The notes beneath the pieces were generated by a model, which did no database searches, was not told the origin of the DNA, and saw only the letters and a list, made by a program, of their open reading frames with translations. Position numbers and translations under genes: made by a program. From assembly GCA_005882525.1 (NCBI GenBank), contig VBGO01000035.1, positions 1-26,428 on the forward strand: a stretch of 26,428 bases of DNA, written 5' to 3'. Shown here piece by piece: positions 1 through 7,636 of this stretch. The stretch is from Chloroflexota bacterium. GTDB lineage: Bacteria; Chloroflexota; Dormibacteria; CF-121. Position 1 is the first letter of the stretch; every line of letters starts with the position of its first letter.

Positions 1-1
1 C

Positions 2-256
2 GTGAAGTTCGACATGTGGGGCGAAGTCTCAGATGCGCTGCAGCAGAAGGGACCGCAGATGCCCTGGGAGCCGGACGCGGAAAAGCGGCTCGAGAACATG
101 CCGCCGTTTGTCAAAGGCCAGGTGATGGCCGCCGTCGAAGGCAATGCCCAGCAGCTCGGCGAGGCGCGGGTCACGAGCAAGGTGATGGATGTCGTCATCC
201 AGAAGTGGATCGAGACCGGCGATTTTCATGAAGGCCGATACGGCTTCCGAGCCTAG
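2..256 (+). CDS. PCP-reductase-family small protein (protochlorophyllide reductase C-terminal-like domain), 5' end may be cut
   Basis: The frame is open from base 2 (GTG) to the TAG ending at 256, about 84 residues; the true start may lie before the window. From about residue 21 it reads MPWEPDAEKRLENMPPFVKG and continues into VTSKVMDVVIQKW. This matches the pattern of the small C-terminal domain of the light-independent protochlorophyllide reductase B subunit: W, acidic residues, L..MP.FV, then a helix and V(T)...V. In that enzyme the domain helps bind the pigment. Stand-alone copies occur in many non-phototrophs, where their role is not known to me. The ABC ATPase gene overlaps its 3' end by 29 bases in another frame. 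I do not infer phototrophy from this domain alone. Confidence 0.7.
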   Translation: MKFDMWGEVSDALQQKGPQMPWEPDAEKRLENMPPFVKGQVMAAVEGNAQQLGEARVTSKVMDVVIQKWIETGDFHEGRYGFRA

Positions 257-1184
257 CCTCCTCAGCGCCGCTGACCTGAGCCGCTCGTACCGCGGGGGAA
301 AGGGCGTCTTCGACGTCACGCTCAAACTGGCACCCGGCGAGGTATTGGGCTTGATGGGGCCGAATGGTTCCGGAAAGACCACGTTGCTCCGGATGCTGGC
401 CACGGCCGCCGGCCCAAGCGCGGGCCGGGTGGCCTGGTTTGGCAATGCGAATCGAAGGGATCCGTCGGTCCGCCGCCGGCTGGGCGTCATGCTCGACCAG
501 GCGGCCCACTTCGACCAGATGACCGGCTACCAGAACGCGTGGTTCTTTGCCCACCAGTATGGGGTCCCGCGGGAGCTCGCCGAGGAGCGTCTTAAGGAGC
601 TGTTTTCGTGGTGCGGGCTCTGGGAGGCCCGCGACCAGCTCGTCCGGGAGTATTCGCTCGGCATGCAGCGCAAGCTCACCCTGGTCGAGGCCCTGGTCCA
701 CCGCCCCTCGATCCTGCTGCTCGACGAGCCAACCCTGGCACTGGATTACCGAGCTGAGCTCGACCTCATCGAACGCCTGCGGCTGCTCAGCCTGACCGGC
801 ATCGGGGTGGTGCTGGCGACGAACGACGTACACCTGGCCGAGAGGATTTGCGACTATGTCCTGTTCTTGCACGACGGCCGCGTGATCCGGGAAGGCCATC
901 CCCCGGAACTCCTCGCCGAGCTGGCCGGCTCCAAAGAGGTCCAGCTGCAGGTCAACTCGCCGGTCGGACTGGAGAGCCTTCGCTCCCTACCTGAAGTCGA
1001 AGCCGCCAACGTCGAAGGCGACACGGTTCACATCATCCTGGCCCGCGGTGCCAATCCGGCCCAGGTGCTGGCCGTCCTGAACGGCACCGCCGACCTGGTC
1101 AGCACCATGCGGGTGCGCCGGCCCAACCTCGGTGACCTCTTCCTCAAGCTGACCGGGGTCGCCTTGCCGGCGGGGCCCCCCTGA
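228..1184 (+). CDS. ABC-2 type exporter, ATP-binding subunit
   Basis: This 318-residue ATPase energises export by the adjacent permease. Walker A is GPNGSGKT (residues 44-51), the Q-loop glutamine is near 91, the signature is YSLGMQRKL (142-150) and Walker B is SILLLDEPT (161-169). About 90 residues after the nucleotide-binding domain resemble the C-terminal extension of drug/sodium-type ABC-2 ATPases, so it is less likely to be a minimal haem exporter CcmA. Oddity: the H-switch region reads VLATNDVH, with Asn200 where most families have His. I chose the ATG at 228, not an in-frame ATG at 189, because the extra 13 residues lie deep inside the upstream gene and are not family-like. Its TGA overlaps the next ATG (TGATG), which implies translational coupling. 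The substrate is unknown. Confidence 0.9.
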   Translation: MKADTASEPSLLSAADLSRSYRGGKGVFDVTLKLAPGEVLGLMGPNGSGKTTLLRMLATAAGPSAGRVAWFGNANRRDPSVRRRLGVMLDQAAHFDQMTGYQNAWFFAHQYGVPRELAEERLKELFSWCGLWEARDQLVREYSLGMQRKLTLVEALVHRPSILLLDEPTLALDYRAELDLIERLRLLSLTGIGVVLATNDVHLAERICDYVLFLHDGRVIREGHPPELLAELAGSKEVQLQVNSPVGLESLRSLPEVEAANVEGDTVHIILARGANPAQVLAVLNGTADLVSTMRVRRPNLGDLFLKLTGVALPAGPP

Positions 1185-1891
1185 TGCTGGCCGGCACCGT
1201 CTGGCAGCGGGAGCTGGTCGAGTTCGCCCAGCGGCGCCGCGCGCTGGTCATCAAGGTGGCCTTTCCGCTGCTGGTTGCGGTTCCACTGGTTCTCAGCAGC
1301 GCACCAGTCGCCTATAGCGCGATGGCATTGACGATGCTGGCCGCCATCATTGGCCCGCTCGGGGCGGGCGCCGTGCTCACCCGGGAGCGTCAGAACGGCC
1401 TCGTCCTGCGCTATCGCACGCTGCCCGTCACGCCGGGGCGGCTGCTGATCGAGCGACTGGGCAGCAACGCGGCCATCGATTTCCTGCAGCTGTTGCCCGT
1501 CCTGCTCCTGACGGCCCTGCGGCATCCGGCTCAGTTCGCCTGGTGGCCGCCGCTCCTGCTAAGCGTCGCGGCCGTGTTGCTCCTCGGCAACCTGATGGGC
1601 GCCGTCGCCAGCACCCTCTCAGACTCGCCAGGCGAAGTGATGCTGTACGTCCTCATCCCATTGCTCCCGGTGCTCTACCTGTCCGGTGTCTTTACCCCGC
1701 TCACGCATCCGGCGCTGCTTGTCATCTCGCGCCTGCTGCCATTCAGTTACCTCCACGAGTCGCTGCTGGGGGCGCTCGGTGGTCAGCCCAACCTCCTGCC
1801 GTGGGAGACCATGCTCGGCGGCTTCGGCTTCCTGGTGGGCGCCGCGGGCCTGACCGGCCGGCTGGGCCGGCGGGTCCTCGAGACGGACTGA
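1184..1891 (+). CDS. ABC-2 type exporter, membrane permease subunit
   Basis: The 235-residue product is strongly hydrophobic, with about six predicted membrane segments after an N-terminal cytoplasmic stretch rich in Arg. The pattern of a coupling-helix-like N-terminus, a conserved TRERQNGLV...RTLPVTP loop and a late hydrophobic pair separated by SGVFTPLTHPALL is typical of ABC-2 permeases, and its length is close to CcmB-like permeases. The start ATG shares one base with the stop of the ATPase gene, so the two are almost certainly made together. It ends 13 bases before the bd-like respiratory gene, so it may be co-transcribed with the respiratory cluster. A role in cofactor or haem export for that complex is possible, but only by position. 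Confidence 0.85.
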   Translation: MLAGTVWQRELVEFAQRRRALVIKVAFPLLVAVPLVLSSAPVAYSAMALTMLAAIIGPLGAGAVLTRERQNGLVLRYRTLPVTPGRLLIERLGSNAAIDFLQLLPVLLLTALRHPAQFAWWPPLLLSVAAVLLLGNLMGAVASTLSDSPGEVMLYVLIPLLPVLYLSGVFTPLTHPALLVISRLLPFSYLHESLLGALGGQPNLLPWETMLGGFGFLVGAAGLTGRLGRRVLETD

Positions 1892-1904
1892 GGTCCTGGC
1901 CACG

Positions 1905-3146
1905 ATGACCTATGCCGCCGGGTCATTTTCGATCGACCAGCCGGGGATCCAGTTTCCCCTGATCGGCAACCGCTGGGCGGTGGGCATCTTCTTTTTGGTC
2001 CACATCATCTTCGGCTCCTTCACCATGGGCGCCCTGGTGCTCGGCCCGACCTATGAGTGGGTCGGACACCGGCGGGAGGATCCGCGCTTCGAGCGCTATG
2101 CGCGCGCGCTGGGCAACGTCAACCTGAAAATTTTCAGCCTGGGCGCAACCCTGGGCGGCTTTGCCGTCATCGTGGTCACGGCCCTATATCCGAAGTTCTT
2201 CGTGGCGCTGATCACGATCTTCTTCTGGCCGGCGGTGATCGCCTTCAGCATCTGGTTCTTGACGCTGGCCGGCATCCTCCTCTACAACCTTCGCTGGGAC
2301 CGTTTTCGGCTGCATAAGGGAGCTCACATCCTGATCGGCTACGCGACGGCCGCCACCGAGCACATCTTTCTGTTCATCATCGTCGCCCTCGACAGCTACC
2401 TCTTGACGCCGAGGTCGGGCCAGGGCGCAAGCGCGTTCTTCAACCCGTCCTACTGGCCGGAGTTGGGCCACCGCTTCGTCGGCAACCTCTCCTGGGCATC
2501 GTTCTTCATCGCCGCGGTCGCCGCCGTGTATGCCGCGGGCAGTCGGATCCCGGCCAACCGGCTCTACTTCCACTGGGCAGCGCGCACCAGCCTGGTGGTG
2601 GGCTTTGTCACACTGGCCGTCCAGATTGCGCTGGGTGCGCTCTTTGTCGAGAGCATCAAGCAGGGATCACCGGGCGCGTTCCACTATTCGCTCGAGGGGC
2701 CGTTCGCCTGGCTCTGGCTGGTGCAGGCCACCTTCATCGCGATCCTGCTGGTGGGCAGCAACATCTACTTCTTGCAGTCCCGGCCAACCCCGCTCGGGCC
2801 CATCCTGACCGGCATCGTGATTCTGGCCGCGCTGGTCACCATGGCGCCGGCCGCCCTTTTTCCGAAGGGGCTGTTCTGGCTGCGCTACGTGGCGCTCGGC
2901 GTCGCCGTGCTGCTCAGCCTGCTGCACTGGTTGATCTCACGCCCGCGGGCCCGGGCGATGACCCAGGATCTTCGGCGAAGCAGCCAGGTGACGATGGCGG
3001 TGACCGGGGCCAGCGCGCTCCTCCTCTTCTTATTGATGGGCGTCATCCGGACGACGGCGCGCAGCGACTACACGATCTACGGCGTCATGAAGGAGTCGGA
3101 CAGCTACGGCGTCTTCCAGGCGCCCTCCAAAGGCTATTACCCCTGA
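1905..3146 (+). CDS. Divergent cytochrome bd-family subunit I-like protein (CydA-like 1)
   Basis: The 413-residue, multi-span membrane protein has the fold pattern of CydA. Helix 1 carries His33 (FLVHIIFGSFTMG), the position of the high-spin haem ligand. A second His189 (GHRFVGNLSWASF) matches the low-spin haem ligand helix. Compared with E. coli CydA as I remember it, the glutamate after P..I in the PLAIE motif is Ala here (FFWPAVIAF), and the second conserved glutamate is also absent. No GRQPW quinol-loop motif is visible and there is no cysteine at all. It is paralogous to the product of 4998-6374; both end in an MG.IR motif. It probably belongs to a Rieske/cytochrome b respiratory complex. 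Whether it reduces oxygen or only carries electrons is unclear. Confidence 0.8.
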   Translation: MTYAAGSFSIDQPGIQFPLIGNRWAVGIFFLVHIIFGSFTMGALVLGPTYEWVGHRREDPRFERYARALGNVNLKIFSLGATLGGFAVIVVTALYPKFFVALITIFFWPAVIAFSIWFLTLAGILLYNLRWDRFRLHKGAHILIGYATAATEHIFLFIIVALDSYLLTPRSGQGASAFFNPSYWPELGHRFVGNLSWASFFIAAVAAVYAAGSRIPANRLYFHWAARTSLVVGFVTLAVQIALGALFVESIKQGSPGAFHYSLEGPFAWLWLVQATFIAILLVGSNIYFLQSRPTPLGPILTGIVILAALVTMAPAALFPKGLFWLRYVALGVAVLLSLLHWLISRPRARAMTQDLRRSSQVTMAVTGASALLLFLLMGVIRTTARSDYTIYGVMKESDSYGVFQAPSKGYYP

Positions 3147-3357
3147 TGGGAGCCCTCCAGACGTTTTTCTACCTGGCGCTGATTTCGGTTGTCATGATCG
3201 GGCTGACTCCGGCCTGGTGCGCTGGTTTCGCCAGGCCAGCGGCGAGTCCCCTCTCACCTTCTGGCTGGTCGGTGGCGCCGTGACGGTGGTGCTCCTCTTC
3301 ATTGTCCTGGGCACGGCCGGCGTCCTTTACGGGTTCATCCGCTATGGCGCGTCGTGA
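3146..3357 (+). pseudogene. Two-helix small membrane protein broken by a one-base frameshift
   Basis: An ATG overlapping the previous stop (TGATG) opens MGALQTFFYLALISVVMIGL, a clear membrane helix, but that frame then degrades and stops early. From about base 3205 the -1 frame reads DSGLVRWFRQASGESPLTFW and then a second long hydrophobic helix ending FIRYGAS, with its TGA at 3355-3357. Joined, the two parts make a coherent protein of about 70 residues, consistent with loss of one base around 3197-3210. No standard slippery heptamer with the right phase is visible there, so programmed frameshifting is unlikely. It is either an assembly/sequencing indel or a fresh pseudogene. Its place between bd-like subunit 1 and the Rieske gene suggests a small accessory subunit of the complex. 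Confidence 0.6.
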
Positions 3358-3835
3358 CCCGCGGCGGCTGAGCCGCCGTCAGTTCGGCGTCCTTGGAACC
3401 CAGGTTTCGGGTGCCGTGGTAGCGGTCCTGCTCGGCATTCCGATCATCGGGTTCCTCATCTCCCCTCTTTTCCGGCAACAGCAAGTCGTCTGGCGAAAAG
3501 TAGCCGACATCTCCGGAGTTCCGGAGGGAGAGCCGACCAAGTTCGAGGTCCCCTTCCCCCTGGACGCGTGGACGGCGGCGGAGGCCAACCAGGCGGTGTA
3601 CGTGGTCAAGACCGGGGGAAACACCAGGGTCTTTTCCAACGTGTGCACCCACATGCAGTGTCCGGTGCGCTGGGATGACGCGCTGCACCAGTTTCTCTGC
3701 CCCTGTCATGGAGGGTTATACGACATCAACGGTGCGAATGTCGGCGGTCCGCCGCCAAAGCCCTTACCGGAGTACGTGCACCGCCTCGACGGCACCACCC
3801 TCTTCGTCCAGAACCGCTTCACCGAGGAGATCTAG
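3344..3835 (+). CDS. Rieske [2Fe-2S] protein of a cytochrome bc/b6f-type complex
   Basis: The 163-residue protein carries electrons from quinol bound at cytochrome b. The N-terminus has a twin-arginine pattern (SRRQFG, residues 10-15) followed by one hydrophobic segment (about 21-42), as expected for a Tat-exported, membrane-anchored Rieske protein. Cluster motifs are CTHMQC (C101, H103, C106) and CPCHGG (C119, C121, H122): C101, H103, C119 and H122 hold the cluster, and C106/C121 should form the stabilising disulfide. I chose the ATG at 3344; a start at 3302 would add 14 residues unlike the family. It overlaps the end of the broken small-protein frame, and its TAG overlaps the GTG of the cytochrome b gene. 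Confidence 0.95.
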   Translation: MARRDPRRLSRRQFGVLGTQVSGAVVAVLLGIPIIGFLISPLFRQQQVVWRKVADISGVPEGEPTKFEVPFPLDAWTAAEANQAVYVVKTGGNTRVFSNVCTHMQCPVRWDDALHQFLCPCHGGLYDINGANVGGPPPKPLPEYVHRLDGTTLFVQNRFTEEI

Positions 3836-5001
3836 TGCTCCGCCGGCTGGGGGCCGCCTACGACTGGCTCGACGAGCGGACGGCGATTCGGAGTCTGCTG
3901 CGAAAAGGCCTCTATGAGGCGGTGCCGGTGCGCGGCGCCTGGTTCTATACCTTGGGCAGCGCGACCCTGGTGTTGATCATCCTGCAGCTGATCACCGGCA
4001 TCTTCCTCACCCTGCTCTTCGTTCCATCCGTGACCGAGGCCTGGCAGAGCCTCAACTACCTGAAGGAGCATGACGCCTTCGGCTCCATCGTTCGTGGGAT
4101 TCATCTGTGGTCGGCCTACGTCCTGCTCTTCGTGATCGGCCTCCATATGGTGCGCACCTTCTTTTCCGGCTCCTACAAGCGGCCGCGCGAGCTGAACTGG
4201 GTGACCGGAGTCGGCCTCTTCGTGCTCGTGCTGGGGATGGCGATCACCGGCGCCTTCCTCCCCTGGGACCAGGCGGCCTACTGGACCGCCGTGGTCGTGA
4301 CGAATATTCCCGCCTACACGCCCATCATCGGTTCGTTCCTCCGCGCCCTGTGGCGGGGCAGCGACATGGTGGGGCCGATCACCTTGAGCCGAACCTTCGG
4401 CATCCATGTGTGGCTGCTGCCCGCCATCCTCTTTCCGCTGATCGGCGCCCACCTGGCCTTGCTGCGCAAGCACGGAGAGTTCGGCTCGTACGTCAACTAC
4501 CGCGGGGCGTACCGGAGCCGCGAGGGGGTAGACGTGCCACCGGCCCCCAAGCAACGACCGATCGAGCCCCCCTATCCGGCGACACCCTCCGACGAGCTCT
4601 GGGCGGCGCCCCTGCAAACCGAGGATTTCTATCCCCACCAGACCTTCAAGGACGGAATAATCTCGGCGGCACTGGTCGTCGTGGTCTTCATCCTGGCGGT
4701 CGCGATCGGTGCACCGCTGGAGGCGATCGCCGATCCGGCGACGACGAGCTATACGCCCGTGCCCGAGTGGTTCTTCCTGCCACTCGACGAACTCCTCGTG
4801 CTGGTGCCGCAACAGCTGATCCCCCTGGTGCTCGTCCTGCCGACCGGTGGCGTCCTGCTGCTGCTCGCGCTGCCGTTCATCGATCGCGGCCCCGAGCGCA
4901 ACCCGTTCGAACGTCCGGCGGTGATGGTGCCGGGCGCGTTCGCGGTGCTCTTTGTCGTCATCCTGACCCTGCTCGGCTCCGGCCGGCTCTTCAACCTGTG
5001 A
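3835..5001 (+). CDS. Cytochrome b, full length with b6-type haem spacing
   Basis: The 388-residue integral membrane protein is the quinol-oxidising core of the complex. Four haem-ligand histidines are visible: H90 and H104 (IVRGIHLW, IGLHMVR), and H191 and H206 (FGIHVWLL, IGAHLALL). The second pair is 15 apart, which is the b6f/Firmicutes-type spacing rather than the mitochondrial bc1 spacing. The quinol-site motif appears as PEWFFLP (310-316), a variant of PEWY. The N- and C-terminal halves (b6 and subunit IV) are fused in one chain, joined by a proline-rich linker around 231-262. It starts at a GTG overlapping the Rieske stop and ends with GTGA overlapping the next gene. No cytochrome c1 or f gene is nearby. 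Confidence 0.95.
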   Translation: MLRRLGAAYDWLDERTAIRSLLRKGLYEAVPVRGAWFYTLGSATLVLIILQLITGIFLTLLFVPSVTEAWQSLNYLKEHDAFGSIVRGIHLWSAYVLLFVIGLHMVRTFFSGSYKRPRELNWVTGVGLFVLVLGMAITGAFLPWDQAAYWTAVVVTNIPAYTPIIGSFLRALWRGSDMVGPITLSRTFGIHVWLLPAILFPLIGAHLALLRKHGEFGSYVNYRGAYRSREGVDVPPAPKQRPIEPPYPATPSDELWAAPLQTEDFYPHQTFKDGIISAALVVVVFILAVAIGAPLEAIADPATTSYTPVPEWFFLPLDELLVLVPQQLIPLVLVLPTGGVLLLLALPFIDRGPERNPFERPAVMVPGAFAVLFVVILTLLGSGRLFNL

Positions 5002-6374
5002 GCGCGCTGCTCGCCGTCATCGCCCCGGCATCGCACGCCCTGGCAACCCAGCTGCCGTCGCAGGCCCCCCAGGGCCGCAACATCGTCGGCGCCCAGATCG
5101 CGATCGGCGCCCTCTTCTCCCTGCACATCCTGATTGCCGGGCTGGTTAGTGGCGCCGCTCAGCTGGGGCCGGCAATCGAGTTCCTCGGCTACGTGCGGCA
5201 GCGTCGCAATTACGATCGTCTGGCTCACGGACTGGGCCGCTTCATCACCTACTACTTCAGTGTCAGCTCCACGATCGCGATCCTGCTCATCACCGTCCTG
5301 CTGGTCGGCTTCTGGGGTCATTTCTGGACGGCCATGGTGACGATTGGCTGGTGGCCATTGTTCATCGAGGCCTGGACCTTCGTCCTGCAGGTCAGCCTCG
5401 CCTACCTCTGGTACTACACATGGGGGCCACTCCGGGCGTTCAAGGGCGTGCACATGGCGATCGGCGGATTGCTGGCCATTGCCTCCTTCCTCCAGGTCTA
5501 CATGATCGATGTGATCGCCAGCTACATGCTCAGCCCGAGCAACCCGCAGAATCCGATTCGCCTCGCGCTGAATCCGACCTCGTACCCGCTGACGGTCCAC
5601 CGGACGGTCGGCAACCTCGCCTACATCGGGTTTGCGTTCGGCGGTTTCTGCGCGATCCGGTTCCTGCGCGCGAAAACCGCCGAGGACAAACGCTTCTACG
5701 ACTGGGCGGGCAGCTTCGGATTGCTCTGGGGCGTATCCATGACCCTGCTCCAGCCGGTAGTCGGTTACTCCTACGCCAAGGAGATTCAGCTGCACGCCTA
5801 TGGCAGCTGGTACAAGATGATGTTCGGAACGCTTAGTCCGGTGTTCCTGTGGCAAATCACCTTGTTGGGGATCATGTTCCTCACCGCCACCTTGTATTTC
5901 GCTCGTCGATTACGAACCGACGGGGCGCGCGGGGCAGGCCTGCTGCGAGCGATGGCGGTGGGGATGGTGCTGATGACGCTGCTCGCGGCTCAGCCCTATC
6001 ACCTCGGCCTCACCTACGACTCGGTGGCGGCCGCCGGCCTCGACCGGCCTTTCTGGGAAGGCGGCTTGATCAATCCGCTGGGATCGATGATTCCCTGGAA
6101 GGTGCTGGCCTTGATGTTTTATACGTTGATTGCGATCGCGGCAGTGGTCTGGTACCTGCGTGGACTGCCGGGGGTGGTCTGGGGAACCGCCCGCCGCGGG
6201 GAACAGCGGATCCTGATGCTGATGGCGGTCTTCACGATGGTGATGATCGTCACCATGGGATTCATCCGGGAGAACGGTCGGGCGCCCTACCTGATCTCCG
6301 GCGAGATGACCATCCAGGGCCAGCAGAACACCCAGAACGCGCAACCCACCCCGGCACCGCAGTCCAGTCCGTGA
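4998..6374 (+). CDS. Divergent cytochrome bd-family subunit I-like protein (CydA-like 2)
   Basis: The 458-residue multi-span protein starts at a GTG that overlaps the cytochrome b stop; the open frame upstream of 4998 is only a shadow of cytochrome b. It is paralogous to the 1905-3146 product. H43 (LFSLHILIAGLVSG) and H201 (VHRTVGNLAYIGF) match the two conserved CydA histidines. Unlike its paralogue, it keeps a glutamate, E124 (WWPLFIEAW), where E. coli CydA has its conserved PLAIE glutamate, but the second glutamate is missing. The C-terminus is Gln/Pro/Ser-rich and probably disordered. The two unequal copies suggest a heterodimer, one possibly catalytic and one structural. No c-type haem CXXCH motif is present in any protein of this cluster. 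Confidence 0.8.
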   Translation: MSALLAVIAPASHALATQLPSQAPQGRNIVGAQIAIGALFSLHILIAGLVSGAAQLGPAIEFLGYVRQRRNYDRLAHGLGRFITYYFSVSSTIAILLITVLLVGFWGHFWTAMVTIGWWPLFIEAWTFVLQVSLAYLWYYTWGPLRAFKGVHMAIGGLLAIASFLQVYMIDVIASYMLSPSNPQNPIRLALNPTSYPLTVHRTVGNLAYIGFAFGGFCAIRFLRAKTAEDKRFYDWAGSFGLLWGVSMTLLQPVVGYSYAKEIQLHAYGSWYKMMFGTLSPVFLWQITLLGIMFLTATLYFARRLRTDGARGAGLLRAMAVGMVLMTLLAAQPYHLGLTYDSVAAAGLDRPFWEGGLINPLGSMIPWKVLALMFYTLIAIAAVVWYLRGLPGVVWGTARRGEQRILMLMAVFTMVMIVTMGFIRENGRAPYLISGEMTIQGQQNTQNAQPTPAPQSSP

Positions 6375-6381
6375 GGCGACC

Positions 6382-7584
6382 CTAACGATCACCCGCGGTG
6401 TGAGGGACCGGTTTGTCCTCGAGCGGGCCTTCCTCGGCCGCCTCGCTGATCTCCTGGGACAACCGCGGGAGCGCCTCGGCATGCACCTCCCCGGACGGGC
6501 TGGCGGAGAGCGGAGCCTCCTCGCCGCGTCGCGCCCGGTAGAGGGCACCAAGGAAGACGTTGAGCAGAGCCGCGATCGGTACGCCGAAGAGCGCACCGAG
6601 AATGCCGCCCAGCTCGGCGCCCATCAACAAGGCCGCCATGGCGACCAACGGATGGATGCGTGTGGCGGAGCCGGTCACTCGCGGCCCAAGGATGTACGCC
6701 TCGATCGCATGGCCGCCGACTGCCGCCGCCAGGGCTAGAGCGGCGACGAACGGTCCCTTGAAGACGAGCGCAATGAGCACGGCCAGCCCCATTCCGACGG
6801 GCGCGCCGATCAGCGGCAGAAACTCGAGGAAGAAGGTCAAAATGCCGAGCACCACCGCGTAAGGGACGCCGATCACCGTCATCGCGATCCCGGTATACGT
6901 CCCCATCACGAGCGACATCGTCAACTGACCCCGGGCGTACTGACCGAACGTCGTGCCGACCGCGAGCAGCGTGAAGTCGTAGACGTCTTCACGGCCGGGA
7001 AAGAGCTTGCGCATGCTGGCGATCAGCTGGCGGCCTTCCACCAGCAGGTAGATCGAGATCACGACCACCAGCAGGACACTGATCAGGGTTCCCAGCGTCC
7101 CGGTCAGGATGCCGAGGACCGAGCCGAGGACCGCCGTGCTGATCCCACTGGTTCCACTCGGCAGACTGAGCTTGAGCGGAATGCCCGCACTGTCGATCGC
7201 GTCCTGGAGGGCGCGGACGAGGGCGATGGCTCGCGATTCCAGCGCCGGCAATTGCTTGGCCTGACCGATCAGCGCCGGCGTCACGAGCGCGATCACCCCG
7301 GCGACCAGGCCGATGATGACAACGTACAGCAGAAGCACGGCGATCGCCCGCCGGCCCCTGAAGACGGCCAGCATCTCCATCCGGTCGATCACCGGCGTGA
7401 GCAGCAGGGCGATGATGGCGGCGAAGACGAACAGCAGGAGGACGTTGAACAGGTTGACGACCAGATACTCGCTCTGGCGAAAGAGCATCACCAACGTGAG
7501 CGCGATCAGCAGGTAAACGAGGATCCGGACCGGGCGCTCGAGGTGGCGCCATGCCCTGGTCAGTACCTGTTCGTCCTCCGCCAT
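6382..7584 (-). CDS. AI-2E family transporter (PerM/YdiK-like permease)
   Basis: The product is 400 residues with about seven to eight membrane segments. Typical family features are the N-terminal helices (VYLLIALTLVMLF), the long soluble middle region from about residue 110, and the conserved late run FLPLIGAPVG followed by the PRVTGSATRIHPLVAM block. The family includes the TqsA autoinducer-2 exporter and Na+/H+ antiporters, so the substrate cannot be named. I chose the ATG at 7584 over a GTG at 7629. The later start follows GAGACT-N6-ATG, a weak version of the leaderless arrangement seen elsewhere in this window, and the added residues look unconserved. It converges with the respiratory cluster with only 7 bases between; no hairpin is evident in that gap. 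Confidence 0.88.
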   Translation of the reverse strand: MAEDEQVLTRAWRHLERPVRILVYLLIALTLVMLFRQSEYLVVNLFNVLLLFVFAAIIALLLTPVIDRMEMLAVFRGRRAIAVLLLYVVIIGLVAGVIALVTPALIGQAKQLPALESRAIALVRALQDAIDSAGIPLKLSLPSGTSGISTAVLGSVLGILTGTLGTLISVLLVVVISIYLLVEGRQLIASMRKLFPGREDVYDFTLLAVGTTFGQYARGQLTMSLVMGTYTGIAMTVIGVPYAVVLGILTFFLEFLPLIGAPVGMGLAVLIALVFKGPFVAALALAAAVGGHAIEAYILGPRVTGSATRIHPLVAMAALLMGAELGGILGALFGVPIAALLNVFLGALYRARRGEEAPLSASPSGEVHAEALPRLSQEISEAAEEGPLEDKPVPHTAGDR

Positions 7585-7636
7585 GAGGCCAGTCTCGCAG
7601 ACCGGCTGCCGCGAAAGGGACGCCGCCACCCGCGCT

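Noticed and set aside
3146..3357. Programmed -1 frameshift making a functional small protein
   Set aside because: TTTTTC at 3164-3169 is not a proper slippery heptamer in this phase, and a shift there would destroy the first membrane helix.
4107..4997. N-terminal extension of the bd-like 2 frame by 297 codons
   Set aside because: It overlaps cytochrome b entirely and reads as Arg/Pro-rich noise; the GTG at 4998 fits the GTGA overlap pattern.
3832..5855. Long open frames on the minus strand opposite the cytochrome b and bd-like 2 genes (up to about 370 codons)
   Set aside because: They are antisense shadows of strong, recognisable genes in GC-rich DNA; the translations are rich in Arg, Gln, Asp and His with no domain.
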